From Sphingobacterium sp. UT-1RO-CII-1 (GTDB lineage: Bacteria > Bacteroidota > Bacteroidia > Sphingobacteriales > Sphingobacteriaceae): a stretch of 64,000 nucleotides of DNA. This document shows positions 18,701 to 27,961 of this stretch, in pieces. Both the position numbers and the translations under genes were made by a program. Every line of letters starts with the position of its first letter. Positions within the stretch are counted from its first letter, which is position 1. The notes under the pieces were generated by a model that saw nothing but the letters and a program-made list of their open reading frames with translations, had not been told where the DNA came from and did not search any database. Location of the stretch: positions 399,167 through 463,166 of the forward strand of contig NZ_JAPPVJ010000005.1 of assembly GCF_026711005.1 (NCBI RefSeq). Reading direction: 5' to 3'.

Positions 18701-19438
18701 AATCAATTACTTACCGACTCCGCCGAGCGACAAGAAATCAGCTACGCACTATTCAATCATTTTTTTCAAAATGATTGGAGCAACCAAGAGCGCTGGGCGT
18801 TTATCGAAAATTACTTTTTAGGAGAGTCTACAGCAAGTTTATTAACACCCTATCCACCGACAGAAGTAAACAAAGCGGATCTAAAAAGTAGGCTGGAAAA
18901 AATCGTACATAATAGAAAAAGCATAGCCGAAGACTCTACTGAAGGAGAAAATGCCTCCGTACCTCATACGGAAGCCACGGACAGCAATCTGCATATCTTT
19001 ACAGCGACCAACGACTCTATACTCGAGCAACGTAAACTGCTCACCATTCAGACGGAAAAAGAGGTTCGAACTATGCGTGTTTCTGAATGGCTAATGAATG
19101 ACCCGGTAACTCTTGATAAAGAAAGAATTAAAATAGGGTTCAAGCTGGAAGGAAGAGCCTATCAAATATTAAATTCGAAACTAAGAGCTCATCATTTCGA
19201 CTATTACCGTGACACTTTGCGCTTACAAATGCGTATCGACTTCCCCAAATATAGCACATCGGTAAAAGCCCTATTGCCCTATACCGACAAGCCCACTGAA
19301 TTTTACAAATGGTGGTGTGACAACCCAAATGCAGTAACACTAAACTTCAAAGAAAAATTGATGCTATTTGAGAAAGTGAATCGCAAAAATCCGAAAACAC
19401 TAAAAAGCGAACACCGAAAGATGATCGGTGGAAAATAA
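15719..19438 (+). CDS. Large RecQ-like DEAH-box helicase with unrecognised flanking domains
   Basis: The 1239-residue protein has a superfamily 2 helicase core: Walker A APTGAGKS (325-332), motif II DEAH (429-432), VAVTATA (motif III), GMGVDIPDVD and motif VI QEVGRAAR (625-632). The motif spacing and sequence are RecQ-like. It lacks the RecQ zinc-binding region; the whole protein has six scattered cysteines and no cluster after motif VI. About 300 residues before and 590 after the core match no family I recognise. It is presumably an ATP-dependent 3'-5' DNA helicase or translocase in the cytoplasm. It stands alone between a long gene-free stretch and a tRNA gene, a setting often seen for accessory or defence genes; that role is inference. 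Confidence 0.8.
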   Translation: MTNSFNNYYVERISAIIASEMAERPNLIFVLLGQTSLWHSLLPRNNIADSRHLINENKHYSYSKGWYMQMQKALALVKDYHLISYAQLCYLQAYASDTSLPFEDRIIVIEDNLRQLFPLDKEDYIPTNGQDNIDSRPADLPLHHIEQCVLNQKYYYSTRRPTNNYKVVPLFQEEIEIEKSNQKNAETHNLSFDNFAIDLLINDHISQPILSTVTTITYYKKQFQNNRLLSNLRKWNAVLNRFGGKLQYSAIPQIEEDNPTRKATTQLLQQHWGADATFRMLFIYKNPDHTNEVIPISQGDIVDTIITAYDNSKAQQENRDVFLTAPTGAGKSLIFQLPAFHISNQGDVTIVISPLIALMKDQVETILGERNFEKVAYINGELSFLERERIIQQCQSGLIDVLYMSPELFLSYDITYFIGNRKIGLLAIDEAHLITTWGRDFRVDYWFLGEHLRKLREVNLQHFIIVAVTATAVFGGANDMVFDSISSLHLKNPHLYIGQVKREDITFVFQNYSPFEKKIQANKLEQTISFSKDIHELQLKTLVYTPYTKQINSIIESLNLGFSTIATGYHGGMTSENKNFALAQFKTNKRKIMFCTKAFGMGVDIPDVDMVYHHAPSGLFSDYIQEVGRAARNPDLKGFAVINYHPDDLLYAKTLHKMSAITPSQIQLVLRKILLAYHSSGKQNNLLLSTEDFEYIFDKNQDVQQKMLTSLMFLEKNYLLEQGFPVFTARPKRRFITGYAKLTDEHLEKLSHLYPNTYELISSRKNGEHIIEFDIEKFWNHYGQKQNFENLKLAFYNNTIFQTDEISLEPQLKIIFERTAEPFKDQSRKLQNTFHAIQRALQSFEGFFTANQFEHKLKELITDGWMVSKISDLLFTAYIKKSYGSRYGVPNVFLRKRTFGDELKYLNDPIASKTTFARLLTRFNNLFENNDSRRSNRFCTQKKVNSDSYVKLGNFLETLGVATFEIKGGDKTMVHIRINAAKYLEVDNNNIEYNNQLLTDSAERQEISYALFNHFFQNDWSNQERWAFIENYFLGESTASLLTPYPPTEVNKADLKSRLEKIVHNRKSIAEDSTEGENASVPHTEATDSNLHIFTATNDSILEQRKLLTIQTEKEVRTMRVSEWLMNDPVTLDKERIKIGFKLEGRAYQILNSKLRAHHFDYYRDTLRLQMRIDFPKYSTSVKALLPYTDKPTEFYKWWCDNPNAVTLNFKEKLMLFEKVNRKNPKTLKSEHRKMIGGK

Positions 19439-19554
19439 CGAAAACAAATAGCTGTCAGAAGCACATGCCCTTGCTTTTACATAATTTATACTCCTGTCTG
19501 CGAAGTTCAGCTGAGGAACTGGTCAATCTGTGCGAGAAAACACAAAGCTCTATA

Positions 19555-19591
19555 AAACACAAAAGACCTTTAAAAAAGGTCTTTTGTGTTT
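19555..19591. terminator. 17-bp perfect hairpin between helicase and tRNA-Asn (second copy)
   Basis: Arms at 19555-19571 and 19575-19591 are perfectly complementary with a 3-base loop and A/T-rich ends on both sides. It lies one base past the tRNA 3' end on the - strand and about 115 bases past the helicase stop on the + strand, so it can stop both transcripts. Confidence 0.85.
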
Positions 19592-19592
19592 G

Positions 19593-19666
19593 CTCCTGAA
19601 GCTGGGCTCGAACCAGCGACCCTCTGATTAACAGTCAGATGCTCTAACCAACTGAGCTATTCAGGA
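19593..19666 (-). tRNA. tRNA-Asn (anticodon GTT), second copy
   Basis: This 74-nt cloverleaf is identical base for base to the tRNA-Asn at 7938-8011, with the GTT anticodon and no encoded CCA. The flanking sequences differ completely, including the terminators. Confidence 0.97.
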
Positions 19667-19789
19667 ATTTCTTGAAACTTCATTTCCGTTTCAGTGATGC
19701 AATTATCGGAAGTTTAAACGAACTATCCAAATATTTATTTCAATAAAAACACAACTCTCTCACTTCCAATCAGATTTTTTTTTAATGTT

Positions 19790-21163
19790 TTACATCAAAA
19801 TATCACCCAGCACAAATGTCGCAATCGTAAAGTATATGATAAGCCCCGTAACGTCTACCAAAGTAGAAACAAACGGCGCTGAAGAACTTGCAGGGTCTGC
19901 ACCAAGCTTTCGAAGAATAAAAGGCAACATCGCACCAACCAACGAGCCCCACATCACGACACCTACCAAAGAAAAAGCAATAGCAAAAGCATAAAAACTC
20001 CAATCGTTGCCATAGATGCCCGAATAAGCCTGATCTACAAAAATGCGGAAGAAGCCCAGCACCCCCAGTATAATACCAAGAAGAAGACCTGAAATAATCT
20101 CTCTGCGCATAACCAGCCACCAATCCCGGAGTGTTACCTCGCCCATAGCCATAGCCTGGATAATCAATGTAGAAGCCTGAGAGCCGCTATTACCACCACT
20201 AGACATGATTACAGGCATTAAAAGCACTAAGATGGTAGTTAGCCTATCCTCATAGTGTTTAAGCACGTTAAACGTCAGCAATTGGCCTAAAAACAAAACG
20301 ATAAGCCATCCTCCCCTTTTCTTTACCAGATGAAAGATAGAAACATCCAAATAGGGTTCATCCAAAGCTTCTGTACCCCCGATTCTTTGCATATCCTCGG
20401 TATACTCCTCATTGGCTACCCAAAGAATGTCATCGATCGTGACAATACCAAGCATGATACCCTGCTCGTCAATAACGGGTAGAGCCACCCGGTTATTCAT
20501 CCTAAAGATATTGACCGCATCTTCCTGGTGGTCGTTAGCATTTAAAGAAATGAGCCGGTTATCGATTAAATCGCCAACAATAGTTTCGGGATCTGAGATA
20601 AGCAAATCCCGGATACGAATATCATCTATTAATTTTCCGTCTGAATCTAAAACATAGAGCACATCGATCGTCTCCGACGCATTCCCATAACGGCGGACGT
20701 GATCCAAAACCCGAGTGATGTTCCAGTGTTCTTTTACCGTAATATAATCCGGCGTCATTAAGCGACCGACACTATCTTCCGGATAGCCCAAAAGCGAGAG
20801 TGCTTCCTTCCTTTCTTCCGGCGACAGCATGATGATTAAACGCTTCACAACATCCCCTTTTAGTTCACTAAAAAAAGACGTACGGTCATCCGGCGGCATC
20901 TCATTAATCAGCTCCCTGATTTTAGCTGCGGAAAGCTTTTTAAAGATACGTTCTTGAGTAGGGAAATCTAAAATACCGAACACATGAACAGCCCGGTTTA
21001 TATTCAAGGTTTCAATAAAAAGAGCGGCATGCTCAGGAAGCTCATCGATGAGTTCTTCTACATCCGAAATGTTCTGCTCATTTAAAAAATCTCTAAGCTC
21101 GGACAACTGTCCGTTTTCCACCCAAGCCTCAAGAAGTTCCACCTTCATTTCTAATTCTTCCAT
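19790..21163 (-). CDS. mgtE: Magnesium transporter MgtE
   Basis: The 457-residue protein has the MgtE layout: an acidic helical N-domain (about 1-130), two CBS domains (about 135-255; segments RLMTPDYITV and ALPVIDEQGIMLG) and five membrane helices (about 285-457). The latter include the conserved GGNSGSQAST segment and the pore-lining PASSSAPFVSTLVD. MgtE is a Mg2+-gated Mg2+ channel of the inner membrane; the cytosolic domains close the pore at high Mg2+. I start at the ATG at 21163, which has an AGAGGG ribosome site eight bases upstream; the longer frame adds 17 unrelated residues. Confidence 0.95.
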   Translation of the reverse strand: MEELEMKVELLEAWVENGQLSELRDFLNEQNISDVEELIDELPEHAALFIETLNINRAVHVFGILDFPTQERIFKKLSAAKIRELINEMPPDDRTSFFSELKGDVVKRLIIMLSPEERKEALSLLGYPEDSVGRLMTPDYITVKEHWNITRVLDHVRRYGNASETIDVLYVLDSDGKLIDDIRIRDLLISDPETIVGDLIDNRLISLNANDHQEDAVNIFRMNNRVALPVIDEQGIMLGIVTIDDILWVANEEYTEDMQRIGGTEALDEPYLDVSIFHLVKKRGGWLIVLFLGQLLTFNVLKHYEDRLTTILVLLMPVIMSSGGNSGSQASTLIIQAMAMGEVTLRDWWLVMRREIISGLLLGIILGVLGFFRIFVDQAYSGIYGNDWSFYAFAIAFSLVGVVMWGSLVGAMLPFILRKLGADPASSSAPFVSTLVDVTGLIIYFTIATFVLGDILM

Positions 21164-21778
21164 AACACCCTCTTTATTAAAATTCCTACATTGGTAATAT
21201 TTTATTTTGAGCAAAAGTCGGTTTTTTAGTTGGAAATAACTAATGTTTTATAAACAGCATGAAACAGTAAATTAAAACAATTCCAAGAGCGATGTAAACC
21301 GTCTAAAAAAAACAACAAAAGACAAAATGACAGTACGCCCATTTTTACCCAAGGCAGAATAAAATAGCTTACTTACCTATAAACACAGACACGTGCTAAA
21401 GGTTTAAATGTATCTTCAAAAATTTCGTTTTAAAAAAAAGATAGAAAATAAAAGCTCGTAAACGAACATCCCGTCGCTTCGAAAACAACATTGTCTCAAT
21501 TCGCTCAGATAATTATTTAACTTCTACTATGAGCAAGAGTTATAAAAAATACATACCTTGCACTTATATAGACGGCAGTATTCGGCAACTATATATGCAT
21601 AGCAAAAAATGAATAAAGCCTAAAAAATATTTATAAATAAGCATTTTTAAAAAGAAAAAACTAAACACATTAAAACCTATAAATCAATACTATAAAACAA
21701 TTTAACAAAACTAAAAGTTAACAAAAATAGCACAATAAAAACTAATATATTTAGCTATACGTATTTTTAAAGATAAAA
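21164..21778. other. Divergent AT-rich intergenic region, mgtE / metallopeptidase-propeller gene
   Basis: These 615 bp carry no gene I can support. The stretch is very A+T rich, especially in the last 150 bp before 21779, where TATATTTA (near 21747) could be a weak -7 box. No Mg2+-sensing leader structure was recognised upstream of mgtE, but this was judged by eye only. Confidence 0.35.
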
Positions 21779-24586
21779 ATGACACTAAAACACTTTAAAA
21801 TCAAAATATTAGCAATACTTACATTAACATTAAGTACACATAAGGTTTCCTCTCAGATTTTCGACAACATTCAAGCGCACCCATCGATCAAATGGAAGCA
21901 AATAGACAACCCATATTTCAGGCTTATGTTCCCGGAATCGTTCGAAAAAAAAGCCCTAATATTGGCCGACAGTCTCCACTCCTATCACGGAAAAAGCAGT
22001 AGAGACCTAGCACTAAATCCTAAAAAAATAAGCTTTATCCTCCATGCAAATCATATAGAACAAAATGGTTTTGTGCAATTAGCGCCCCGAAAATCCGAGC
22101 TCTACCCTATCCCATCGGCAAGCCCCGACAACCAAGAATGGCTACCTAATTTAGCCCTCCATGAGTACAGACACGTTGCACAATTTGACAAACTGACAGG
22201 AAAAATAAAGGGGCCTTTTTTCGAACAACTGGCCTTAGCCCTCTTCGCCATCAACCTGCCTTCTTGGTATTTTGAAGGCGACGCAACACAAATTGAAACC
22301 ATACATAGCAAAGGAGGGAGAGGCCGCCTACCCTCTTGGGAGATGCCGCTCCGAGCAAATATTCTATCTAGCAGAAACTACAATTTCGATAAATATGTAA
22401 TGGGGTCATTCAAAGATAATGTCCCGTCCTACTATGTAATCGGGTACATGATGAACAGCTACCTGACCAATAATTTCGGAGTAGAAAGTCATGAGAAAAT
22501 ATTAGAGAGCATGAGAAAAAACCTGATCAAACCTTACAATTTCCAACAGGCATTAAGGGCAACATCAGCCCTCAACTCGCAGCAGCTTTATAAAAAAACA
22601 ACAGAAGATTTAGCCGAAAAATGGACGAAAGAAAAACCAAAAAACATCTCCGAAACAACAAAAATAGCACTTAAAAAAAGTCCCTATCCGACCAACTATT
22701 TACTACCTCAGATAGGCGAAGACAACAAAATATACAGCTTAAAAACATCACCTCAAAACACTGCCCAGATAACGAGACTGAGTGATAATGGCGAAGAAAA
22801 AACAATAGTAAAAATAGGCTACCAAATCACTCCGAACTTCCATATCAAGGCAAATAATATCGTATGGGATGAGTATAAAAAACACCCTCGGTTTGGAAAA
22901 GAAACCTATAATATTATAAATATTCACAATATAAAAACAGGGAAAACAAAAAGTTTAAGCAGTAAAACACGCTATTATTTCCCATCATTACACCCTTTTG
23001 CTGAACAAATAGTAACCGTAGAAGTTGACAAATCCGGCTATAGTAGCTTAATAATACTAGATGCGCAGCGTGGAAATATCGTAGAAAAAATCGCAGCTCC
23101 ACAGGGAATGCACCTGCAGCAACCAAAATACAACAACGCCGGAACACGCATAATTGCTATAGCCGTGGCAGCACAGGGCACAAATTTAATAGAGTTTGAC
23201 CTAGCATCTAAAGACCACAAATTCTTACTTAACTGGGGAGATCAACAGCTCGAACAGCCATTTTACGAAAAAGAAAGAGTGATTTTTAAAGCCCACTACA
23301 ATGGAATAGACAACATATACCAACTGGAAGAAGGCACGATCAAGCCACTTACACAGGCAGAATATGGCGCGTTTAACCCTTTTATAGACCAGAAAGGAAA
23401 TCTATTATACAACGACTATCAATATAATGGCTACAAAATATCTAAAAAAGAGTCCACTCCAGTTAGCGATGACCGAACAGTACGCCCTTTTTACATACAA
23501 GCTACATTGGATAGCCTAAACGAGAACAACCCCTACACTCTTAGAGATACCGCATTAAAAATCAGCAATTACAAACCGGATACACATTTATTTAATTTTC
23601 ACAGCTTATCGATTAGCAGTAACGACTTTGAAAGCTTTGACAACTACGTACCTGGGTTATTCTGGCTATCGAATGATCTCTTAAATACAACACAGATGAA
23701 AATTGGCGCAGAGTATGACACAGATATCAATAAAACAAGATACTCGGCAGAGATCTCTTATCGTAAATTTCTCCCCATATTCACCCTAAAGTATGCAAAC
23801 CGTGGGCAAATAGGTCAGGCTGTAAAAAATAACAACGATAAAGAATTGATCCCCTACAGCTTTAGAGACCACCATATCAACATGGAGATGAATATACCAC
23901 TCTCCATATACCTAAAAAACCAAGTTTACAGCTACGGTTTCAATATGAGTAGCTCGTACACCAAAAGATATAATCCCAGTATTTCATTAAAAAACTTTAC
24001 GGACGTCATTGCTTTCCCAATAGCTTACCAAGTATATTTCAACCGAAACAATATGCGGAGCAAAATGGATATTATGCCAAAATGGGGGCAAAATATTAGT
24101 GTGACCTACCGACACCTACCTTTTGAAAATAGGCTTTCAGGTCATATATTTTCGGTCCGTAGCAATTTTTACTTTCCTGGGCTGTTTAAAAATCACAGTA
24201 TACAGTTCCGTTTGGCCTTCCAGGAAAGTAGTGGAATTTACGATTATAATTACGATATCCCCCTACCCACAGGATGGGGGCACTACAATTCGCCGATTGT
24301 AAAAAACACCAGTATGATTAATTATAGTCTTCCACTGTTGTACCCCGACTGGAGCATAGGCTCTTTAACTTATATTAAGAGACTGCAAGGGCTTGTATTT
24401 ACGGATTTTCAAAATATACACCAGAGTTTATCACCAAAAAGCATAGGCATAGGCTTATCAGCAGATCTTAACATATTTCGCTACCCCCTTCCTGATATAA
24501 ATTTAGCCAGCAAACTGTCTTATATTAACGACGCTACAACAAGCAGACGCATAATACCTTCCTTTAGCATAAGCTATACCTACTAA
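21779..24586 (+). CDS. Metallopeptidase-like / beta-propeller / barrel envelope protein
   Basis: The 935-residue protein begins with a signal peptide (about 1-25, ending HKVSSQ). Residues 35-280 look like a gluzincin peptidase: HEYRH at 128-132 and, 34 residues later, E166 in YFEGDA, the spacing of a HExxH plus downstream-Glu zinc site. The middle (about 310-590) is rich in TolB/WD40-like propeller repeats. The C-terminal 330 residues alternate in a way typical of an outer-membrane beta-barrel and end in an aromatic residue (YTY). I infer an outer-membrane protein with a periplasmic or surface peptidase domain. Arg in the fourth HExxH position is tolerated by the pattern. Substrate unknown. 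Confidence 0.65.
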   Translation: MTLKHFKIKILAILTLTLSTHKVSSQIFDNIQAHPSIKWKQIDNPYFRLMFPESFEKKALILADSLHSYHGKSSRDLALNPKKISFILHANHIEQNGFVQLAPRKSELYPIPSASPDNQEWLPNLALHEYRHVAQFDKLTGKIKGPFFEQLALALFAINLPSWYFEGDATQIETIHSKGGRGRLPSWEMPLRANILSSRNYNFDKYVMGSFKDNVPSYYVIGYMMNSYLTNNFGVESHEKILESMRKNLIKPYNFQQALRATSALNSQQLYKKTTEDLAEKWTKEKPKNISETTKIALKKSPYPTNYLLPQIGEDNKIYSLKTSPQNTAQITRLSDNGEEKTIVKIGYQITPNFHIKANNIVWDEYKKHPRFGKETYNIINIHNIKTGKTKSLSSKTRYYFPSLHPFAEQIVTVEVDKSGYSSLIILDAQRGNIVEKIAAPQGMHLQQPKYNNAGTRIIAIAVAAQGTNLIEFDLASKDHKFLLNWGDQQLEQPFYEKERVIFKAHYNGIDNIYQLEEGTIKPLTQAEYGAFNPFIDQKGNLLYNDYQYNGYKISKKESTPVSDDRTVRPFYIQATLDSLNENNPYTLRDTALKISNYKPDTHLFNFHSLSISSNDFESFDNYVPGLFWLSNDLLNTTQMKIGAEYDTDINKTRYSAEISYRKFLPIFTLKYANRGQIGQAVKNNNDKELIPYSFRDHHINMEMNIPLSIYLKNQVYSYGFNMSSSYTKRYNPSISLKNFTDVIAFPIAYQVYFNRNNMRSKMDIMPKWGQNISVTYRHLPFENRLSGHIFSVRSNFYFPGLFKNHSIQFRLAFQESSGIYDYNYDIPLPTGWGHYNSPIVKNTSMINYSLPLLYPDWSIGSLTYIKRLQGLVFTDFQNIHQSLSPKSIGIGLSADLNIFRYPLPDINLASKLSYINDATTSRRIIPSFSISYTY

Positions 24587-24611
24587 AAGAGAAAGACCGT
24601 TGCCTGAAAGT

Positions 24612-24647
24612 AAAAAGGCTATTCCGATATTCCGGAATAGCCTTTTT
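24612..24647. terminator. Bidirectional terminator between convergent genes
   Basis: Arms AAAAAGGCTATTCCG (24612-24626) and CGGAATAGCCTTTTT (24633-24647) are perfect complements with a 6-base loop. It serves the metallopeptidase-propeller gene and pgk. Confidence 0.9.
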
Positions 24648-24666
24648 CATTATAGATTAAGCTGGC

Positions 24667-25857
24667 TTAATCATTCAAAGCCTTAACCCCTGGCAATACT
24701 TTACCTTCCATATACTCCAATAAAGCCCCTCCACCAGTACTTACATAACTAACATGCTCTGTCATTCCAAACTTAGATACAGCTGCTGCCGAATCGCCAC
24801 CACCGATTAAAGAAAAAGCACCTCTTTCTGTCGCACCTACAACTGCATCAGCAACCGCACGTGTTCCTTTGGCGAAAGTATCAAATTCAAAAACACCCAT
24901 CGGGCCATTCCACAACAACGTATTGGAAGCATGAATTACATCCGCAAAGTGCGCTGACGACTCAGGGCCGATATCTAAACCTTCTCTATCAGCAGGAATA
25001 GCATCGTTCGCTCCATTATATACATCCGCATCATTGGCAAAACGATCTGCAATCTGCGCATCTGTTGGAAGAACAAGGTTAACACCTTTTTTCTCTGCTT
25101 TTTTAAGTAGTTCATTAGCCAAATCAAGCTTATCCAGTTCCACTAAAGATTTACCGATCTCGCCACCTTGAGCTTTCACAAAAGTATAAGCCATTCCACC
25201 GCCAATGATAAGATTATCTACCTTGTCCAACAACGCTTCGATCAGCTCAATCTTATCAGACACTTTTGCTCCTCCCATAATTGCTGTAAAAGGACGATCC
25301 GGGTTATTCATTATTTTTTCAGCGTTATTGATTTCCGCCGCCATCAAATAACCTGCAAACTTATTGCCTGGAAAGAAATCTGCAACCACAGCTGTAGAAG
25401 CGTGTGCACGATGTGCTGTTCCAAATGCATCGTTCACATATACATCGCCAAGTTTAGACAATTTCTCTGCAAATGCACGATCGCCTTTTTCTTCCTCTTT
25501 ATAGAATCTTAAGTTTTCCAACAAAAGAACTTCACCAGCAGCCAAGTTTTGACTAACTTTTAAAGCTTCCTCACCAATACAGTCATCAGCAAATTTTACC
25601 GCAACGCCCAAAACATCAGAAAGATGCTTAACAATATGTCTTAACGAATATTTATCTGTAGGGCCATCTTTAGGCCTGCCTAAATGTGACATTAACACTA
25701 CTGAGCCGCCATCAGCCAAGATCTTTTTTATGGTAGCTTTAGCTCCCTGAATCCGGTTATCATCCGTTATAGTAAAGTTCTCATCTAGAGGAACGTTAAA
25801 GTCTACGCGAACTAAGGCTCTTTTGCCCGAAAAATTCAACTCATCAATTGTTTTCAT
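24667..25857 (-). CDS. pgk: Phosphoglycerate kinase
   Basis: The 396-residue glycolytic enzyme transfers phosphate from 1,3-bisphosphoglycerate to ADP in the cytoplasm. It shows the N-terminal substrate-binding RVDFNVPLD (about 17-25), SHLGRPKDG, and the C-terminal nucleotide-binding GGGDSAAAV and [13 protein letters not shown]. Length is typical. It is a single-gene unit: convergent with the upstream-numbered neighbour and followed by a strong terminator. A conserved promoter/leader module shared with two other genes in this window lies directly in front of its start. Confidence 0.97.
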   Translation of the reverse strand: MKTIDELNFSGKRALVRVDFNVPLDENFTITDDNRIQGAKATIKKILADGGSVVLMSHLGRPKDGPTDKYSLRHIVKHLSDVLGVAVKFADDCIGEEALKVSQNLAAGEVLLLENLRFYKEEEKGDRAFAEKLSKLGDVYVNDAFGTAHRAHASTAVVADFFPGNKFAGYLMAAEINNAEKIMNNPDRPFTAIMGGAKVSDKIELIEALLDKVDNLIIGGGMAYTFVKAQGGEIGKSLVELDKLDLANELLKKAEKKGVNLVLPTDAQIADRFANDADVYNGANDAIPADREGLDIGPESSAHFADVIHASNTLLWNGPMGVFEFDTFAKGTRAVADAVVGATERGAFSLIGGGDSAAAVSKFGMTEHVSYVSTGGGALLEYMEGKVLPGVKALND

Positions 25858-25911
25858 ACCTGTATATATCTATTTTTTTTTATCTATTATATGAAATACG
25901 CATACGCATTT
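25858..25911 (-). promoter_or_regulatory. Promoter/leader module, copy 1 (pgk)
   Basis: The far end of this stretch, 25888-25911, has the core YATATGRAATACKCAY plus a 3' ATTT, shared with copies at 35254-35277 and 39954-39977 (about 19 of 24 matches per pair). Towards the gene the similarity continues as an A-run followed by TAGATATATACA. The core ends 30 bases before the pgk ATG. Read in the gene direction it contains GCGTATTTCATATA. Confidence 0.5.
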
Positions 25912-26152
25912 CTATTTATTCACTATTTATTACCCTGATCTTATCGATGAACGCCTGCCCACTACTTCCTAAAAAGAACAACCACAGGCACAAATAACCT
26001 TATATCACCCGACTTTTAAAGCAACAGCGTCAATAACCAACCTCTCCAGCAGAAGGGAAGCTATATAAACACGTCTGACCTTACAGATCAACTATGTGTA
26101 TAAGTAAGAAGTATGGTTTCAAGTTGATCTTTTATTATTAAAGCCATAAATA
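25912..26152. other. Intergenic region between sppA terminator and pgk promoter
   Basis: With the pgk module, this forms a 337-bp gap between sppA and pgk, both on the - strand. The sppA terminator lies at its right edge. I see no gene or further structure in it. Confidence 0.35.
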
Positions 26153-26186
26153 TAAAAAAAAGCACCGAATTTTATCATTCGGTGCT
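26153..26186 (-). terminator. Intrinsic terminator of sppA
   Basis: Arms AGCACCGAAT and ATTCGGTGCT (26161-26170, 26177-26186) are perfect with a 6-base loop, followed on the - strand by eight T. Confidence 0.9.
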
Positions 26187-26194
26187 CTATATTT

Positions 26195-27961
26195 TTAATG
26201 AACTTCTAAACTATAGGGCATTCGCGCCTGAATACCCGAAGATCGAACTACAGTCTTCAGCTGCATGACATAATTCCGCAATTCGCCAAGCTCATCAGCA
26301 AGCATCCACATTTTTATCTTTTCTTTGGAAGTGCTCATCAACGATGAAAAAGGATCTTTTATAGAAGGATAATTTACCACTCTATAATTCTCTAAATTTG
26401 CCTTTGCTGCCGCTGCTGCCACAGCACGGTCCATACCGCCGATTGCATCTACCAAACCTATATCTAAAGCTTGAGCTCCCGTCCAAACACGCCCCTGCCC
26501 TATACTGTCAACCTCAGCAATGCTCATATTACGCCCATCAGCCACTTTACCCATAAAAGTTGTATAGACACGCTCAACTTCTTTTTGAATAATAGACCGT
26601 TCTTCTGCCGTCATAGGACGGTCAGGAGAACTTAATAAATTAGCAAACTTACCTGTTTTAACCTCATCGATATGCACCCCTAGCTTGTTATTAAGTAAGC
26701 CTTTAAAGTTAGGGATCAACCCAAAAACACCAATAGATCCGGTAAGCGTTTCGCGCTCGGCAAAAATAGAGTCAGCCAAAGCCGAAATATAATAACCTCC
26801 CGAGGCCGCATAATCGCCCATAGAGACAATAACGGGCTTTTCTTTATTAGTAAGCTCCACCTCACGGGCTATAATATCAGATGCCAGAGCCGAACCACCC
26901 GGCGAATTTACACGCAAAACAACAGCCTTAACCCGTTTATCACGGCGCAATTTGCGAAGTTCTCTCGAAAACTTATCGCCACCGATATTAGTTTCCGTCC
27001 CCTCACCATCCACAATATCTCCCGATGCATACAGCACAGCTATACGATCAGCAGAAACATCAGTCTTCGCTTTCTCAGCATAATCCAACAAAGACACACT
27101 AGCAACATCTTTCGATTCTTCAATATTTAACTTCTTTTTAAGAAGAGTCAATAACTCATCCTTATACAACTTGCCATCAACAAACTTAAGCCGAACCGCA
27201 TCATCCGCATTGCGAATCAAATATTGGTCAGCTATAAGGGTTAAAGAATCTACACTGAGACCTCTAGCACGTGAAACATCATCTAAAAAAGAAGAATACA
27301 TACTACCCAGATAAGCAGAAACCTGCGAACGGTTAGCATCGCTCATTTCGTTTAGAATAAAAGGTTCAACAGCAGATTTATAGGTACCCACTTTAACTAC
27401 CTGCATATCTACGCCTAATTTATCCAGCGCTTCTTTCATAAAAGTTATGGAAGAAGAGAAGCCTTTAAAATCCAGAGACCCCTCAGGGTTTATGTAAATT
27501 TCATCTGCTAAGGAAGCCAAATAGTAAGCTTTCTGCGTGTAGGTATCGCTATAAGCAATGATAAACTTACCTGACTCTTTAAAATTCAATAATGCGTTAT
27601 ATATTTCTTTCAAACTAGCCATGCCTACATTAATAGAGGAAGGATTAAAATAAATCCCCTTAATACGGCTATCATCTTTTGCAGCCTTCAGTCGCCCAAG
27701 AATATCATTCAAACCCATGGTCTTATATTGTCCATATCCCGGAATTTCTAAACCTTCAAACGGATTTACTGCCGCACGTTCCGTGATGCCATGATTTAAA
27801 GAAACATACAATACTGCATTTTCAGGGACTTTGCTCTCTGCGCTACTTCCGACTTGACTGATCATACTGGTAATAAGACCGACAGTTATCATAAACAAAA
27901 CGACGATAACGATACCAATACCAGTAATAGTCGCTAAAACATATTTAAAAAAAGATTTCAT
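26195..27961 (-). CDS. sppA: Signal peptide peptidase SppA (67K type)
   Basis: The 588-residue protein is the long, tandem-domain SppA. One N-terminal membrane helix (about 8-33) anchors it. The catalytic lysine K195 lies in VGTYKSAVEPF in the first half, and the nucleophile S387 in DYAASGGYY in the second. This Ser/Lys pair split between two repeats is the hallmark of the 67-kDa form. It degrades signal peptides left in the inner membrane after secretion. It is a single gene with its own terminator, divergent from an HPt protein gene. Confidence 0.95.
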   Translation of the reverse strand: MKSFFKYVLATITGIGIVIVVLFMITVGLITSMISQVGSSAESKVPENAVLYVSLNHGITERAAVNPFEGLEIPGYGQYKTMGLNDILGRLKAAKDDSRIKGIYFNPSSINVGMASLKEIYNALLNFKESGKFIIAYSDTYTQKAYYLASLADEIYINPEGSLDFKGFSSSITFMKEALDKLGVDMQVVKVGTYKSAVEPFILNEMSDANRSQVSAYLGSMYSSFLDDVSRARGLSVDSLTLIADQYLIRNADDAVRLKFVDGKLYKDELLTLLKKKLNIEESKDVASVSLLDYAEKAKTDVSADRIAVLYASGDIVDGEGTETNIGGDKFSRELRKLRRDKRVKAVVLRVNSPGGSALASDIIAREVELTNKEKPVIVSMGDYAASGGYYISALADSIFAERETLTGSIGVFGLIPNFKGLLNNKLGVHIDEVKTGKFANLLSSPDRPMTAEERSIIQKEVERVYTTFMGKVADGRNMSIAEVDSIGQGRVWTGAQALDIGLVDAIGGMDRAVAAAAAKANLENYRVVNYPSIKDPFSSLMSTSKEKIKMWMLADELGELRNYVMQLKTVVRSSGIQARMPYSLEVH

